From Candidatus Pantoea formicae (GTDB lineage Bacteria > Pseudomonadota > Gammaproteobacteria > Enterobacterales > Enterobacteriaceae): a stretch of 64,000 nt of DNA. The position numbers were made by a program, and so were the translations under genes. The stretch lies in assembly GCF_011752625.1 (NCBI RefSeq), contig NZ_VWXD01000004.1, positions 372,001-436,000 of the forward strand, in the 5' to 3' direction. The number at the start of each line of letters is the position of its first letter. The first letter of the stretch is position 1. The notes beneath the pieces are model-generated. The model was not told the DNA's origin. It was given only the letters and a program-made list of their open reading frames with translations, and made no database searches. Shown piece by piece: positions 1 to 12,924 of this stretch.

Positions 1-1173
1 GAGAACATCGCTAGCCAGTTTAAGGTGCTGAATGATCACCAGCTGGAAATTCAGTGGCCCGCGCAGATCGGTCAGGATTTGGCGCTGCGCCTGCTCACCG
101 CACCGGTAGCCTCGGTGGTGGACAGTAAAACCGTGCAGCAGCATGCGATGAATAATGATCTGGGCAATGGCTGGCTGCACACCAACACCGCTGGCAGCGG
201 CGCGTTTACGATTCAGCAGTATGTGCCACAGCAGGCACTGGTACTGAGCGCCAACCCGCAAGCCAACCCGCAGCCACACCTGAAGCGTATTTTGCTGAAA
301 GGCGTGGCCGATGCTGGGGCGCGTCGCCTATTGATTCAGCAAGGCGACGTCGATGTGGCTTATCAGCTTGGCCCCGATCAAATTGATGCATTGAAGAGTG
401 ATAAAAACCTGCGTATCGAAGCGTTCCCTTCAAGCCTGGTGTATTACCTGGGCTTCAATACGCAGAACAAAGCGCAACCCGCACTGGGTAATCCTGCCCT
501 GTGGGAAGCAGCGCGCTGGTTGGTGGATTACCAGTCCATCTCACAAGATTTGCTGAAAGGTCAGTATCGCATTCATCAGAGTTTCCTGCCGCAGGGCTTT
601 GACGGCGCGCTGGAGAACCAACCGTTCCATTATGATGTAGCGAAAGCCAAAGCGATATTAGCCAAAGGCGGGATTAAACTGGGCAGCAAGTTTGCGCTGA
701 CGGTGATCAATCAGCCGCCGTACATTGATGTCGCGCAGGCGCTGCAGGCCAGCTTTGCCAAAGCGGATGTGCAGATTGAGTTGCAACCGGTGGCGGAATC
801 CGAGTTGTGGAGCAAGATGCGCGGCCGCGATTTCCAGTCGATCTTTATCTACTGGGGTGCGGATTACGTTGACCCGAATACCAATGCTAGCGCCTTTGCT
901 TACAACGTGCCGGGCGGCTCAAAAACATTGGCGTGGCGTGTCGGCTGGGAGATTCCGGAACTCAGCGCCAAAACACGTTCCGCAGCGGGCGAAAGTGATG
1001 CCGCCAAACGCCGTGCGCTTTACACCGACCTGCAAAATACCGTGCAGCAGAACTCTCCGTTTGTGGTGATGCTGCAGGGCGCGCAGCAGGTGGCGGTGCG
1101 GAACAACGTCAAGCATGTGCAGCAAGGGATTGGCGTGAGCTTGCTGTTCTTTGATGTAGTGCAGAAGCAGTAA
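1..1173 (+). CDS. ABC transporter solute-binding protein, family 5 (5'-truncated)
   Basis: The reading frame is open from base 1, so the N-terminus with its signal peptide lies outside the window. About 390 C-terminal residues are present; family-5 (DppA/OppA/SgrR-C type) proteins are usually 510-560 aa. The family is suggested by the late W-x-A-D-Y-x-D-P-N motif, the N-A/S-F-A-Y segment after it, and the general SBP_bac_5 pattern. Such proteins bind peptides, opines or nickel chelates in the periplasm and deliver them to an ABC permease. No permease or ATPase gene follows on this side; if there are partners they lie upstream. The ligand cannot be told from the sequence. Confidence 0.8.
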   Translation, partial: ENIASQFKVLNDHQLEIQWPAQIGQDLALRLLTAPVASVVDSKTVQQHAMNNDLGNGWLHTNTAGSGAFTIQQYVPQQALVLSANPQANPQPHLKRILLKGVADAGARRLLIQQGDVDVAYQLGPDQIDALKSDKNLRIEAFPSSLVYYLGFNTQNKAQPALGNPALWEAARWLVDYQSISQDLLKGQYRIHQSFLPQGFDGALENQPFHYDVAKAKAILAKGGIKLGSKFALTVINQPPYIDVAQALQASFAKADVQIELQPVAESELWSKMRGRDFQSIFIYWGADYVDPNTNASAFAYNVPGGSKTLAWRVGWEIPELSAKTRSAAGESDAAKRRALYTDLQNTVQQNSPFVVMLQGAQQVAVRNNVKHVQQGIGVSLLFFDVVQKQ

Positions 1174-1178
1174 ATTCT

Positions 1179-1209
1179 GTTGATGGGGGGAATGGCTTCC
1201 CCCATCAAC
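1179..1209 (+). terminator. Stem-loop after the solute-binding protein gene
   Basis: A perfect 11-bp stem (GTTGATGGGGG / CCCCCATCAAC) starts 6 bases after the stop codon. The tail (ACTTTCAATAC) is only weakly U-rich, so this may be a weak terminator or a 3'-protecting hairpin. Confidence 0.5.
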
Positions 1210-1291
1210 ACTTTCAATACAATCTTCATCCTTCCCCTCGCATCGCTTGCTATTCTTTCTGGCATAACCTGTTGCCTGCGAGTGAAAAAAT

Positions 1292-2794
1292 ATGACCACC
1301 CCGTTGCTGATTGCTCAAACGCCTGACATCCAGTTATCCCTGCTTTCCAATATGGCGAACCGCCACGGCTTAATCACTGGTGCCACCGGCACCGGTAAAA
1401 CCGTGACGCTGCAAAAAATCGCCGAGTCTTTCTCCAATATCGGCGTACCGGTGTTTATGGCCGACGTCAAAGGCGATCTCACTGGCGTGGCGACCGCCGG
1501 TGAAGGCTCGGAAAAGTTACTGGCGCGGTTGGAAAAGATTGGCGTCACCGACTGGCAGGCCCAGAAGAATCCGGTGATGGTATGGGATATTTTTGCCGAG
1601 AAAGGCCATCCGGTGCGCGCCACGGTATCCGACCTGGGTCCGCTGCTGCTGGCACGCTTGCTCAACCTTAATGAAGTGCAATCGGGCGTGCTGCAAATCA
1701 TCTTCCGCATCGCCGACGATCAAGGTTTATTGCTGCTGGACTTCAAAGATTTGCGCGCTATGACGCAATACATTGGCGATAACGCCAAATCCTTCCAGAC
1801 ACAGTACGGCAACATTAACAGCGCCTCGGTAGGTGCCATCCAGCGCGGCTTACTGGCGCTGGAACAACAAGGCGCTGAGCACTTCTTCGGCGAGCCGATG
1901 TTGGATATCCGTGACTGGATGCGCTGCGACAGTGAAGGCAAAGGCTTCATCAACATCCTGTCCGCTGAGAAGCTGTATCAGATGCCCAAACTCTATGCCA
2001 CCAGCCTGCTGTGGTTGCTGGCTGAGCTGTATGAACAGTTGCCGGAGGCGGGCGATCTCGATAAGCCGAAGATGGTATTCTTCTTCGATGAAGCGCACCT
2101 GCTGTTTACCGACGCGCCGCCGGTATTGTTAGAGAAAGTAGAACAGGTGATCCGTCTGATCCGCTCCAAAGGCGTCGGCGTCTATTTCGTCACGCAGAAC
2201 CCGTCGGATATCCCTGACAACGTGCTCGGCCAGCTAGGCAATCGCGTGCAACATGCCCTGCGCGCCTTCACGCCGAAAGATCAGAAAGCGGTGAAAAGCG
2301 CCGCCGAAACCATGCGCGCCAATCCGGCTTTCGATACAGTAGAAGCCATTCAGGCGCTGGGAACTGGCGAAGCGCTGATTTCATTCCTCGACGAAAAAGG
2401 CAGTCCGTCGATGGTGCAGCGTGCCATGGTGATCGCGCCCGGTTCACGCATGGGGCCGGTGACGCAGGATGAACGTAATGGCTTAATCAATAACTCACCG
2501 CTGTACGGAAAATACGACACCGAAGTGGATCGCGAATCCGCGTTTGAGATGCTGCAAAAAGGCGTGCAGGCCGCCCCGCAGCAGGCCAATGCACCAGAAG
2601 CCAAAGGCAATAATGTCGAGGTCGACGATGGCATTCTCGGTGGCTTGAAAGACATTTTGTTTGGCTCAACCGGACCGCGCGGTGGCAAGCGCGATGGCGT
2701 GGTGCAAAGCGTGGCAAAAAGTGCAGCGCGTCAGGTCACTAACCAGATCATTCGCGGGGTACTGGGGAGTTTGATGGGCGGCCGCCGTCGATAA
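1292..2794 (+). CDS. yjgR: YjgR, HerA/DUF853-type P-loop ATPase
   Basis: 500 aa, the same length as E. coli YjgR. A Walker A motif GATGTGKT lies at residues 30-37, and a Walker B-like run of hydrophobic residues ending FFFDEAH lies near residue 265. The C-terminus is glycine/arginine-rich and ends in GGRRR. The family (DUF853, HerA helicase-like) is related to FtsK/HerA motor ATPases; its cellular role is not established. It is probably cytoplasmic. It is followed 23 bases later by yjiN in the same direction, so the two may be co-transcribed. There is no strong Shine-Dalgarno sequence before this ATG, but the start matches the family's usual N-terminus. Confidence 0.93.
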   Translation: MTTPLLIAQTPDIQLSLLSNMANRHGLITGATGTGKTVTLQKIAESFSNIGVPVFMADVKGDLTGVATAGEGSEKLLARLEKIGVTDWQAQKNPVMVWDIFAEKGHPVRATVSDLGPLLLARLLNLNEVQSGVLQIIFRIADDQGLLLLDFKDLRAMTQYIGDNAKSFQTQYGNINSASVGAIQRGLLALEQQGAEHFFGEPMLDIRDWMRCDSEGKGFINILSAEKLYQMPKLYATSLLWLLAELYEQLPEAGDLDKPKMVFFFDEAHLLFTDAPPVLLEKVEQVIRLIRSKGVGVYFVTQNPSDIPDNVLGQLGNRVQHALRAFTPKDQKAVKSAAETMRANPAFDTVEAIQALGTGEALISFLDEKGSPSMVQRAMVIAPGSRMGPVTQDERNGLINNSPLYGKYDTEVDRESAFEMLQKGVQAAPQQANAPEAKGNNVEVDDGILGGLKDILFGSTGPRGGKRDGVVQSVAKSAARQVTNQIIRGVLGSLMGGRRR

Positions 2795-2817
2795 TTGTCC
2801 TCTGCTAAACTCAAGAA

Positions 2818-4095
2818 ATGGATAAACATCAACAACTCAAACGGAGCAAGCGTCTGGCACTGGCGCTGCTGCTGATTGCGGCAGCGACATTTGTCGTGAC
2901 GCTGTTTCTGCCACCTAATTTCTGGGTGCTTGGCCTGAAGGCCATCGCGGAAGCGGCGATGGTCGGTGCGCTGGCAGACTGGTTTGCCGTGGTCGCGCTG
3001 TTTCGTCGCGTGCCGGTGCCCTTCATCTCGCGGCATACCGCGATTATCCCGCGCAATAAGGATCGTATCGGCGAGAATTTGGGGCGCTTTGTGCAGGAAA
3101 AATTCCTCGATACTGATTCGTTGCTGGCGCTGATTCGCCGCCACGATCCTTCGCAGATGCTGGCGCAGTGGCTTAACACGCCGGGCAATGCCGATCGTAT
3201 CGGTCGCCATCTGTTGCAGGTGATGCGCGGCTTCCTTGATCTCACGGATGATGAACGCATCCAGCGCTTCCTGCGCCGGGCCGTGCATCGTGCACTGGAT
3301 AAGGTCGATCTCACCCAATCCAGCGCGCTGTTACTGGATAGCCTGACCAAAAATAATCGTCATCAGGAACTGCTGGATACGGCAGTGCAACAGTTGCTGC
3401 GACTGCTGCACAAGCCTGGCACGCGTGAGTTTATCGCAACTCAGATTGTGCGCTGGCTGAAGCGCGAACATCCGATCAAAGCCAAAATGCTGCCCACCGA
3501 ATGGCTAGGTGAGCACAGCGCTGAAGTCGTGGCCAACGCCGTCGATTCAATTCTCGATGAAGTGGCGATCAATCAGGGTCACGAGCTGCGTCTGGGCTTT
3601 GACCGCGCCGTGCAGCGCCTGATTCAGAAGCTGAAAACCGATCCCGAAATGGCCGAACGTGCTGAGGTGATTAAAAGCTGGCTGAAAGAAGATGAGTCGC
3701 TGAATCGTTACATCGGCGAACTGTGGCAAGATCTACGTAGCTGGCTGAAGACCGACCTCAACAGTGAAGACTCCCGCGTGCAGGAGCGCGTGCGTCTGGC
3801 GGCGCTGTGGTTCGGCGAAACCTTGGCAGCAGATGAAGCACTGCGCACCTCAATGAATCAGCACCTGGAAGATGCCGCCCGTAGTATTGCACCAGAGTTC
3901 GCCGAATTCCTAACGCGCCACATCAGCGATACCGTGAAGAGCTGGGATGCGCGTGAGATGTCACAGCAGATTGAGCTGAACATCGGCCGTGATTTGCAGT
4001 TCATTCGTATTAACGGGACGTTGGTCGGTGGCACCATTGGGTTAGTGTTGTATCTGCTATCACAGCTGCCGCTTCTGGTGCAGACCCTTCGTTAG
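2818..4095 (+). CDS. yjiN: YjiN, DUF445 inner-membrane protein
   Basis: 425 aa (E. coli YjiN is 426). A hydrophobic segment at residues 13-35 and another at about 400-420 anchor both ends in the inner membrane. Between them is a long charged helical region. The conserved stretch [20 protein letters not shown] follows the first membrane segment and is typical of DUF445. The function is unknown. In E. coli yjiN is not next to yjgR, so this pairing is a local gene-order difference. Confidence 0.93.
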   Translation: MDKHQQLKRSKRLALALLLIAAATFVVTLFLPPNFWVLGLKAIAEAAMVGALADWFAVVALFRRVPVPFISRHTAIIPRNKDRIGENLGRFVQEKFLDTDSLLALIRRHDPSQMLAQWLNTPGNADRIGRHLLQVMRGFLDLTDDERIQRFLRRAVHRALDKVDLTQSSALLLDSLTKNNRHQELLDTAVQQLLRLLHKPGTREFIATQIVRWLKREHPIKAKMLPTEWLGEHSAEVVANAVDSILDEVAINQGHELRLGFDRAVQRLIQKLKTDPEMAERAEVIKSWLKEDESLNRYIGELWQDLRSWLKTDLNSEDSRVQERVRLAALWFGETLAADEALRTSMNQHLEDAARSIAPEFAEFLTRHISDTVKSWDAREMSQQIELNIGRDLQFIRINGTLVGGTIGLVLYLLSQLPLLVQTLR

Positions 4096-4107
4096 TCAAC
4101 ATCGGTA

Positions 4108-4136
4108 ATAAAAAAGGTCGCCATAAGTGGCGACCT
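4108..4136 (-). terminator. Rho-independent terminator of lptFG
   Basis: A 9-bp stem (AGGTCGCCA / TGGCGACCT) with a TAAG loop. Read on the minus strand it is followed by six U residues. It lies 46 bases beyond the lptG stop codon and may also serve yjiN from the other side. Confidence 0.85.
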
Positions 4137-4181
4137 GAGTAAATCTCTGTGGTGACAGCGTTTATGCTGCCCATCGACCTG

Positions 4182-5258
4182 TCAACTGCGTTTCATCAGC
4201 AAATACAAGCTGATGGCAAAGAACGCGGCACTCGGCAACAGCGCACCCAGAATCGGCGGTATGCCATACACGAGGCTCAATGGGCCAAAGATCTGGTCCA
4301 GCACGTAGAACAGGAAGCCGAAGCTAATACCCGTCACCACGCGCACACCCATCGACACACTACGCAGTGGGCCGAAGATAAACGACAGCGCCATCAACAT
4401 CATCACCGCCACTGACAGTGGCTGGAAGATTTTACCCCACATATTCAGCTGATAACGTCCAGAAACCTGGCCGCTCTGCTTGAGGTACTTACTGTAGTTG
4501 TACAGGCCGCTGATCGACAGCGCATCCGGGTCTAACGCCACCACACCGAGTTTGTCTGGCGTCAGGTTGGTTTTCCATTCCCCGCCAAGACTTTGTGAGC
4601 CGGTAATCTGTTTGGCGTCGCTGAGGTTAGATTCATCCACCTGCGACAGCACCCAAAGCTTCTTGTCGTTATTCCAGGTCGCACTGGCGGCATAACGCAC
4701 GCTGAGTAAACGACGCTGATCGGTGAAGGTGTAAATGCTGACGCCATCGATCTCGTTATCATTTTTGATACGCTCGATATAGATGAAGTCATGGCCATCC
4801 TTCGCCCATAGTCCACTTTGCGTCGACATCAGCGAGCCGCCATACAGCTGCTGCGCACGGTAGTTACGCGCCATTTGTTCACCCTGTGGCGCGACAAACT
4901 CACCCACCGCCATGGTCAGCAGCACCAGCGGAATCGCCGTTTTCATTACCGCCAGCGCCACTTGCATGCGGGTAAAACCCGATGCCTGCATCACCACCAG
5001 CTCGCTGCGTTGTGCCAAGGTTCCCAAGCCCAACAGTGCACCCAGCAGCGCGGCCATCGGGAAGAAGATCTCGATATCTTTCGGCACGCTGAGCAGCGTG
5101 TAGTAACCGGCATCAAGCGCGGTGTAAGCGCCCTGGCCGGTTTTGCGCAGCTGATCGACAAACTTAATAATGCCTGACAGCGACACCAGCATGAATAGCG
5201 TCAGCATGATGGTGTTGAAGATGGTCTTACCGATATAGCGATCAAGGACCTTAAACAT
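4182..5258 (-). CDS. lptG: LPS export ABC transporter permease LptG
   Basis: 358 aa (E. coli 360). One of two permease subunits of the LptB2FGC complex, which extracts lipopolysaccharide from the inner membrane and passes it to the LptA bridge. The N-terminus FKVLDRYIGKTIFNTI and six predicted membrane helices (three before and three after a periplasmic jellyroll domain at about 110-270) fit the family. Its ATG overlaps the lptF stop codon by one base (TGATG), which indicates translational coupling. A strong terminator follows the gene. Confidence 0.97.
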   Translation of the reverse strand: MFKVLDRYIGKTIFNTIMLTLFMLVSLSGIIKFVDQLRKTGQGAYTALDAGYYTLLSVPKDIEIFFPMAALLGALLGLGTLAQRSELVVMQASGFTRMQVALAVMKTAIPLVLLTMAVGEFVAPQGEQMARNYRAQQLYGGSLMSTQSGLWAKDGHDFIYIERIKNDNEIDGVSIYTFTDQRRLLSVRYAASATWNNDKKLWVLSQVDESNLSDAKQITGSQSLGGEWKTNLTPDKLGVVALDPDALSISGLYNYSKYLKQSGQVSGRYQLNMWGKIFQPLSVAVMMLMALSFIFGPLRSVSMGVRVVTGISFGFLFYVLDQIFGPLSLVYGIPPILGALLPSAAFFAISLYLLMKRS

Positions 5259-6358
5259 CAGAGCGATCCTCCACGGCTAAAACGACCACGAATACGGCGC
5301 ATTGGCACTGTATCCCACAGGTTCAACACCACCGCCAATGCCAGATAAGAGAGGTTAACCACCCACATCCAAATCGCGGGATCGAACTTGCCTTTCGCTG
5401 CGTTGGAGCGCAACGAACTCTGCAACAGGAAGAAGATCAGATACAGCAGCATCGCCGGCAGCATCGACAACACGCGGCCCTGGCGCGGGTTGACCACGCT
5501 GAGCGGCACCACCATCAACGCCATCACCAGTACCGCAAACACCAGCGTTAAACGCCAGTGGAACTCAGCCTGGAACTGCGGCGTTTTGGTTTTAAACAAG
5601 GTGCTGATATCCGCCTGATCGGCATCATTTGGATCGAGCGTGGCTTCTTTATAGCCCACCAGCGCCTGATAGTTGGTGAAGTCCGTAATGCGGAAGTCGC
5701 GCAGCATCGCCGTACCTTCAAAGCGCGTGCCTTTATCCAGCGTCACCACTTGTGAGCCGTCTTTGCGCTGCTCCATATGACCGCTGTCGGCCAACACCAC
5801 TGAGGGACGTGCATTACCTTTTGGACGCAGCTGCGCCAGGAACACGTTACCAAACGTGTTGCCTTTGACGTTCTCGACAAACAGCACGGTATTACCGTCG
5901 CTGGAGGTCTGGAACTGGCCCGCTGCCAGCGCCGCTGCGCCGGGGTTGGCTTTGGCATTTTGTGTGACTTCATCCTGGTAACGCGATGACCACGGCCCTA
6001 ACCAGAGGACGTTGACCGCTGCTACCGCTGAAGTCAGCAGCATCAGTATCATCGCGGCCTTGACCAGCACGCTTTTCCCCAAGCCGCAGGCATGCATCAC
6101 CGTGATCTCACTTTCGGTGTACAGCCGCCCAAGGGTCATCAGAATCGCCAGAAACAAGCTTAGGGGCAGGATAAGTTGTGCCATTTCAGGCACGCCAAGT
6201 CCTAACAATGTCAGAACCAGATTTGTTGGGATCTCGCCATCCACCGCTGCACCCAAAATCCTGACTAACTTCTGGCAAAAGAAGATCAGTAGCAGGATGA
6301 ACAGGATAGCCAGCTGGCTTTTGAGCGTTTCCCGAACCAGATATCTAATGATGATCAC
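5258..6358 (-). CDS. lptF: LPS export ABC transporter permease LptF
   Basis: The second permease of LptB2FGC. I start it at a GTG codon (6356-6358), giving IIIRYLVRETLKSQLA at the N-terminus and 366 aa, exactly the E. coli length. An in-frame ATG 30 codons upstream would add a tail that the family lacks. The Shine-Dalgarno sequence before the GTG is weak. The protein has the LptF/G layout of six membrane helices around a periplasmic domain and the motif VPLSVVNPRQGRVLSMLPA. It is divergent from pepA, so the two share the 267-base upstream region. Confidence 0.96.
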   Translation of the reverse strand: MIIIRYLVRETLKSQLAILFILLLIFFCQKLVRILGAAVDGEIPTNLVLTLLGLGVPEMAQLILPLSLFLAILMTLGRLYTESEITVMHACGLGKSVLVKAAMILMLLTSAVAAVNVLWLGPWSSRYQDEVTQNAKANPGAAALAAGQFQTSSDGNTVLFVENVKGNTFGNVFLAQLRPKGNARPSVVLADSGHMEQRKDGSQVVTLDKGTRFEGTAMLRDFRITDFTNYQALVGYKEATLDPNDADQADISTLFKTKTPQFQAEFHWRLTLVFAVLVMALMVVPLSVVNPRQGRVLSMLPAMLLYLIFFLLQSSLRSNAAKGKFDPAIWMWVVNLSYLALAVVLNLWDTVPMRRIRGRFSRGGSL

Positions 6359-8137
<1,779 letters not shown>

Positions 8138-8168
8138 TCGCGGTTCAAAGATAGACGTATGAACTCAT

Positions 8169-8187
8169 GGGGCGCAGAATGCGCCCC
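8169..8187 (+). other. Stem-loop between pepA and holC
   Basis: A perfect 8-bp GC-rich stem (GGGGCGCA / TGCGCCCC) with a GAA loop and no U-tract. It may lower read-through or stabilise the pepA mRNA end. Confidence 0.5.
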
Positions 8188-8214
8188 ACTGTCATTAATG
8201 GAAATATTCCCGCC

Positions 8215-8676
8215 ATGAAAAACGCCACTTTCTATGTGATGGAGTCGGAAAGCGCCAGCGACGGCCTTAGCGCCATCGAAGCACTGGTGTGCGATCTGGC
8301 CGAAACACGCTGGCGTGACGGCAAACGCATTCTGATTGCCTGTGAAAACGAAGAGCAGGCGAATCGCCTGGATGAGGCGCTCTGGCAGCGCCCCGCCAAC
8401 GCCTTTGTGCCACACAATCTGGCGGGTGAAGGCCCACGCTATGGTGCCCCGGTTGAGCTGGCCTGGCCACAACGGCGTGGCAGTTCGCCACGAGACCTGC
8501 TGATCAGCCTGCTGCCACAGTTCGCAGATTTTGCTACTGGTTTCCATGAAGTGATAGACTTTGTTCCTTACGAAGAATCCTTAAAACAACTGGCGCGCGA
8601 TCGCTACAAAGCGTATCGCAGCGTTGGTTTCCAATTGAATACGGCGACGCCACCCCCGCCGCAAACGACAGTGTAG
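8215..8676 (+). CDS. holC: DNA polymerase III chi subunit (HolC)
   Basis: 153 aa from the ATG at 8215 (E. coli 147). The start is placed there because the homologous N-terminus MKNATFYV begins at that codon; an upstream in-frame ATG at 8167 would run through the stem-loop. Chi binds psi in the clamp loader and contacts the C-terminal tail of single-strand-binding protein. The family segments [10 protein letters not shown] and [19 protein letters not shown] are present. The C-terminus is proline/threonine-rich and slightly longer than in E. coli. valS starts two bases after the stop. Confidence 0.96.
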   Translation: MKNATFYVMESESASDGLSAIEALVCDLAETRWRDGKRILIACENEEQANRLDEALWQRPANAFVPHNLAGEGPRYGAPVELAWPQRRGSSPRDLLISLLPQFADFATGFHEVIDFVPYEESLKQLARDRYKAYRSVGFQLNTATPPPPQTTV

Positions 8677-8678
8677 AA

Positions 8679-11534
8679 ATGGAAAAGACATATAACCCGC
8701 AAGATATCGAGCAGCCGCTCTACGAGCACTGGGAACAGCAGGGCTACTTTAAACCGAATGGCGACATCAGCCAGGAAAGCTTTTGCATCATGATCCCGCC
8801 GCCGAACGTCACCGGCAGCTTGCATATGGGTCACGCTTTCCAGCAGACCATCATGGATACCATGATTCGTTACCAGCGTATGCAGGGTAAAAACACCCTG
8901 TGGCAGGCAGGTACTGACCATGCCGGTATCGCGACGCAGATGGTGGTTGAGCGCAAGATCGCCGCTGAAGAGGGCAAAACTCGCCAGGATTACGGCCGTG
9001 ATGCTTTCATCGACAAAATCTGGCAGTGGAAAGCAGAGTCTGGCGGCACTATTACCCGTCAGATGCGTCGCCTTGGCAACTCCGTGGATTGGGAGCGCGA
9101 ACGCTTCACCATGGATGAAGGCCTGTCGAATGCGGTGCGTGAAGTCTTCGTGCGCCTGTATAAAGAGAATCTGATTTACCGTGGCAAACGCCTGGTGAAC
9201 TGGGATCCAAAACTGCGTACCGCTATCTCCGACCTGGAAGTGGAAAACCGCGAGAGCAAAGGCTCAATGTGGCATATCCGCTACCCGCTGGCGGATGGCG
9301 TGAAAACCGCAGAAGGCAAAGATTATCTGGTGGTCGCCACCACTCGTCCGGAAACCCTGCTGGGCGATACCGGCGTGGCGGTGAACCCGGAAGATCCGCG
9401 CTATAAAGATCTGATCGGTAAAGAGCTGATCCTGCCGCTGGTGAATCGCCGCATTCCGATCGTCGGCGATGAGCACGCGGACATGGAAAAAGGCACCGGC
9501 TGCGTGAAGATCACCCCAGCGCATGACTTCAACGACTACGAAGTGGGTCGTCGTCACAAGCTGCCAATGATCAACATCCTGACCTTTGATGGCGATATCC
9601 GCGAGCGTGCGGAAGTGTTCGACACCAACGGTGAAGTCAGCGACGAATGCGCCGATGAGATCCCAGCGCAGTTCCAGAAAATGGAGCGTTTCGCGGCGCG
9701 TAAAGCCATGGTGGCTGCGGTTGATGAACTCGGCCTGCTGGATGAAATCAAACCACACGATCTGACCGTGCCTTACGGCGACCGTGGCGGCGTGGTGATC
9801 GAGCCGATGCTGACCGACCAATGGTATGTGCGCACCGCCCCGCTGGCCAAAGTTGCAGTGGAAGCCGTCGAAAACGGTGACATCCAGTTCGTGCCAAAAC
9901 AGTACGAAAACATGTACTTCTCATGGATGCGTGACATTCAGGATTGGTGCATCTCGCGTCAACTGTGGTGGGGACATCGCATCCCGGCCTGGTACGACAA
10001 TGACGGCAACGTCTATGTGGGTCGTACTGAAGCCGAAGTGCGTCAGGAAAATAACCTGGCTGACGTTGTAGTGCTGCGCCAGGACGATGACGTGCTGGAC
10101 ACCTGGTTCTCATCAGGTCTGTGGACCTTCTCCACCCTTGGCTGGCCAGAGAATACCGAAGCGCTGCGTACCTTCCACCCAACCAGCGTGTTGGTGAGCG
10201 GCTTCGACATCATCTTCTTCTGGATTGCGCGCATGATCATGCTGACCATGCACTTCATCAAAGATGAAGACGGCAAGCCACAGGTGCCGTTCAAAACCGT
10301 GTATATGACCGGTTTGATCCGTGATGAAGAAGGCCAGAAGATGTCCAAGTCGAAAGGCAACGTCATCGATCCACTGGATATGATCGACGGCATTTCGCTG
10401 GAAGACCTGCTGGAAAAACGCACCGGTAACATGATGCAGCCGCAGCTGGCTGAGAAGATCCGCAAGCGTACCGAGAAGCAGTTCCCGGACGGCATTGTGG
10501 CATCAGGCACCGATGCCCTGCGCTTTACCCTGGCGGCACTGGCCTCAACTGGCCGTGACATCAACTGGGACATGAAGCGTCTTGAAGGTTATCGCAACTT
10601 CTGTAACAAGCTGTGGAACGCCAGCCGCTTCGTGCTGATGAACACCGAAGAGCACGATTGCGGCCAGAACGGCGGCGAACTGAAGCTGTCACTGGCCGAT
10701 CGCTGGATTCTGACCGAATTCAACAGCACCGTGAAAGCTTATCGTGAAGCGCTGGACAGCTATCGCTTTGATATCGCTGCCAACATTCTGTATGACTTCA
10801 CCTGGAACCAGTTCTGTGACTGGTATCTGGAGCTGACTAAGCCAGTGATGAGCAACGGCAGCGAAGCGGAACTGCGCGGCACGCGTAATACGCTGGTTAC
10901 CGTGCTGGAAGCGGTCTTGCGCCTGGCGCACCCAATCATTCCTTACATCACCGAAACCATCTGGCAGCGTGTCAAAGGTCTGAAGAACATCGATCACGAC
11001 ACCATCATGCTGCAGCCGTTCCCGCAGTTTGACGCGGCAAAAGAAGATGTGGAAGCCAAAGCGGATATCGAGTGGATCAAGCAGGCGATCGTGGCAGTGC
11101 GTAACATCCGTGCTGAAATGAACATCGCACCGGGTAAACCGCTGGATGTGCTGCTGCGTGACTGCTCGCCAACCGCGCAGCGTCGTGTTGATGAGAACCG
11201 TAGCTTCATGTCACGCCTCGCGCGTCTGGAAAGCCTGACCATTCTGCCTACAGGCGAGAAAGGTCCAATCTCGGTCACCAAGATCGTTGAAGGCGCTGAG
11301 CTGCTGATTCCAATGGCGGATCTGGTCAACAAAGAAGCCGAGCTGGAGCGTCTGGCGAAAGAGCTGGCCAAGCTGGATGTTGAGATTGAGAAGATCCAGG
11401 TCAAACTGGCGAACGAAGGCTTTGTGGCACGTGCACCGGAAGCGGTCGTGGCCAAAGAGCGCGATCGTATTGTTGAGCTGGAACAATCAAAAGCAAAACT
11501 GATTGAACAGCAGGGCGTGATTGCGGCATTGTAA
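8679..11534 (+). CDS. valS: Valyl-tRNA synthetase (ValS)
   Basis: 951 aa, the same length as E. coli ValS. A class I synthetase that charges tRNA-Val and edits mischarged threonine. The HIGH motif appears as HMGH at residues 49-52 and KMSKS at 554-558. Between them is the CP1 editing domain (about 200-340). The last ~70 residues form the ValS coiled coil rich in Glu/Leu/Lys. It is tightly spaced after holC, so probably one transcript. A strong terminator follows. Confidence 0.99.
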   Translation: MEKTYNPQDIEQPLYEHWEQQGYFKPNGDISQESFCIMIPPPNVTGSLHMGHAFQQTIMDTMIRYQRMQGKNTLWQAGTDHAGIATQMVVERKIAAEEGKTRQDYGRDAFIDKIWQWKAESGGTITRQMRRLGNSVDWERERFTMDEGLSNAVREVFVRLYKENLIYRGKRLVNWDPKLRTAISDLEVENRESKGSMWHIRYPLADGVKTAEGKDYLVVATTRPETLLGDTGVAVNPEDPRYKDLIGKELILPLVNRRIPIVGDEHADMEKGTGCVKITPAHDFNDYEVGRRHKLPMINILTFDGDIRERAEVFDTNGEVSDECADEIPAQFQKMERFAARKAMVAAVDELGLLDEIKPHDLTVPYGDRGGVVIEPMLTDQWYVRTAPLAKVAVEAVENGDIQFVPKQYENMYFSWMRDIQDWCISRQLWWGHRIPAWYDNDGNVYVGRTEAEVRQENNLADVVVLRQDDDVLDTWFSSGLWTFSTLGWPENTEALRTFHPTSVLVSGFDIIFFWIARMIMLTMHFIKDEDGKPQVPFKTVYMTGLIRDEEGQKMSKSKGNVIDPLDMIDGISLEDLLEKRTGNMMQPQLAEKIRKRTEKQFPDGIVASGTDALRFTLAALASTGRDINWDMKRLEGYRNFCNKLWNASRFVLMNTEEHDCGQNGGELKLSLADRWILTEFNSTVKAYREALDSYRFDIAANILYDFTWNQFCDWYLELTKPVMSNGSEAELRGTRNTLVTVLEAVLRLAHPIIPYITETIWQRVKGLKNIDHDTIMLQPFPQFDAAKEDVEAKADIEWIKQAIVAVRNIRAEMNIAPGKPLDVLLRDCSPTAQRRVDENRSFMSRLARLESLTILPTGEKGPISVTKIVEGAELLIPMADLVNKEAELERLAKELAKLDVEIEKIQVKLANEGFVARAPEAVVAKERDRIVELEQSKAKLIEQQGVIAAL

Positions 11535-11560
11535 GCGCATCAGTCCAATTGCTAAATCAT

Positions 11561-11584
11561 AGCCGGGCACTGCCCGGCTTTTTT
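11561..11584 (+). terminator. Rho-independent terminator of pepA-holC-valS
   Basis: A 9-bp stem AGCCGGGCA / TGCCCGGCT followed by six T, 26 bases after the valS stop codon. Confidence 0.92.
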
Positions 11585-11597
11585 ACACCGGAAGAGA

Positions 11598-12104
11598 ATG
11601 ATGACCACCGCTACGCCATTGAATTTGCAGGTGCGCCCGATTGTCGCTGCCGATAACCCGCTCATTGCCCAAGTGATCCGTGATGTGTCCGCTGAATTCG
11701 GCCTGACGGCCGATAAAGGCTACACCGTGTCCGATCCGAATCTAGACCGTCTGTTCGAGCTGTATAGTGAAGAGAACAGTGCGTATTGGATCGTCGAGCA
11801 TGAAGGCGTTGTCGTGGGCGGCGGCGGCGTGGCACCTTTGGCGTGTAGCGCGCCGGACATCTGCGAATTGCAGAAGATGTACTTCCTGCCCCAAGTGCGC
11901 GGTTTAGGACTGGCACGCGCGCTCGCGTTGCGGGCGATGGATTATGCGCGTCAGCAGGGCTTTCGTCGCTGCTACCTGGAAACCACCGGCACCCTCACCC
12001 GCGCGATTAAGCTGTATGAATCACTGGGATTTGAGCTGATTGATAACGCGATGGGTTGTACCGGGCACGGCGATTGTGAAGTGCGGATGCTGAAGGTGTT
12101 GTGA
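11598..12104 (+). CDS. yjgM: GNAT family N-acetyltransferase, YjgM-like
   Basis: 168 aa. The GNAT fold is visible from the acetyl-CoA binding region near residues 100-115 ([12 protein letters not shown], the Q/R-x-x-G-x-G/A type) and the following [20 protein letters not shown] strand-helix unit. In E. coli yjgM lies in the same region near valS and argI, which supports the name. The substrate is unproven. Two adjacent ATG codons (11598, 11601) are both possible starts. Confidence 0.85.
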   Translation: MMTTATPLNLQVRPIVAADNPLIAQVIRDVSAEFGLTADKGYTVSDPNLDRLFELYSEENSAYWIVEHEGVVVGGGGVAPLACSAPDICELQKMYFLPQVRGLGLARALALRAMDYARQQGFRRCYLETTGTLTRAIKLYESLGFELIDNAMGCTGHGDCEVRMLKVL

Positions 12105-12105
12105 T

Positions 12106-12127
12106 GAGTGCGCAGGGTTGCGCACTC
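12106..12127. terminator. Hairpin between convergent yjgM and miaE
   Basis: A 9-bp stem GAGTGCGCA / TGCGCACTC with a 4-base loop fills the 26-base gap between the two stop codons. On the plus strand it is followed by GCTTT. It probably acts as a bidirectional terminator. Confidence 0.65.
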
Positions 12128-12130
12128 GCT

Positions 12131-12892
12131 TTAAAATGCGGGCACACCGCTATGGAAACGCAACTCACCATCAGGCTCGCTGATTAATTTCGCTTCTGCT
12201 GCACCAAACGCCTGTACGCGCGGTGCAATATCCTTCGCAGAAATTTGTTCCGCCAGCTTCAGGTAGTCCTGATAGTGGCGCGCTTCAGAACGCAGCAGCG
12301 AAATATAGAACTTCTGCAGTTGATCATCCAGATACGGCGCCAGGCTGGCAAAACGCTCACAGGATCGCGCTTCGATATAGGCTCCGCAAATCAGCTTATC
12401 CACCAGCGCTTCAGGTTCAAACGTACGGATTTCACGAATCAGCCCTTTGGCATAGCGGCTGGCAGTGATTTTGCGATACGGCAAACGCCGCGACTGCATG
12501 ATTTCCCACACCTGATAAAAATGATGCAGCTCTTCTTTGATCAGCAGAATCATCATCTCGACTAAGTCATCCGCCCACGGCAGTTCATTACGCACGATGA
12601 TGCTCTTGGTCAGATTCTTGTGCGCATTGATAAAGTTGCTGTCCGGCTCATCGCGATAGATGAAATCTTCGTACGGCTTGAGCCACGCCAGAATGGCATC
12701 GCCACTGGGTTTATCGGCCACATACTTACGAATGATAAACACCGCGGTTTGTGCCGCTTTTAACTCGCACACCATGTGATCGGTCAATAGCAGCGTCAGG
12801 TTTTCCGGCTTGCGCGCTTCATCAATCCACGCTTGTGGCGTGCGGCAATGCAGGAATTCATAAATGGGTTCTAACAGGGGAGCGTAATTCAT
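12131..12892 (-). CDS. miaE: tRNA-(ms2io6A37) hydroxylase MiaE
   Basis: 253 aa. A non-haem di-iron monooxygenase that hydroxylates the isopentenyl group of ms2i6A37 in tRNAs reading UNN codons, using O2. The ferritin-like fold is indicated by the iron-ligand helices, including the KEELHHFYQVWE segment (E-x-x-H) and DHMVCELKAAQ near the N-terminus. Present in Salmonella and many enterobacteria and missing from E. coli K-12. It lies between yjgM and rraB. Confidence 0.95.
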   Translation of the reverse strand: MNYAPLLEPIYEFLHCRTPQAWIDEARKPENLTLLLTDHMVCELKAAQTAVFIIRKYVADKPSGDAILAWLKPYEDFIYRDEPDSNFINAHKNLTKSIIVRNELPWADDLVEMMILLIKEELHHFYQVWEIMQSRRLPYRKITASRYAKGLIREIRTFEPEALVDKLICGAYIEARSCERFASLAPYLDDQLQKFYISLLRSEARHYQDYLKLAEQISAKDIAPRVQAFGAAEAKLISEPDGELRFHSGVPAF

Positions 12893-12924
12893 CGGCGTTC
12901 TTTATCTGGCGGGGAAGTGGTTCT

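Noticed and set aside
4149-4415. 88-residue frame after yjiN
   Set aside because: Antisense to lptG and rich in His/Gln/Thr, a reverse-frame artefact.
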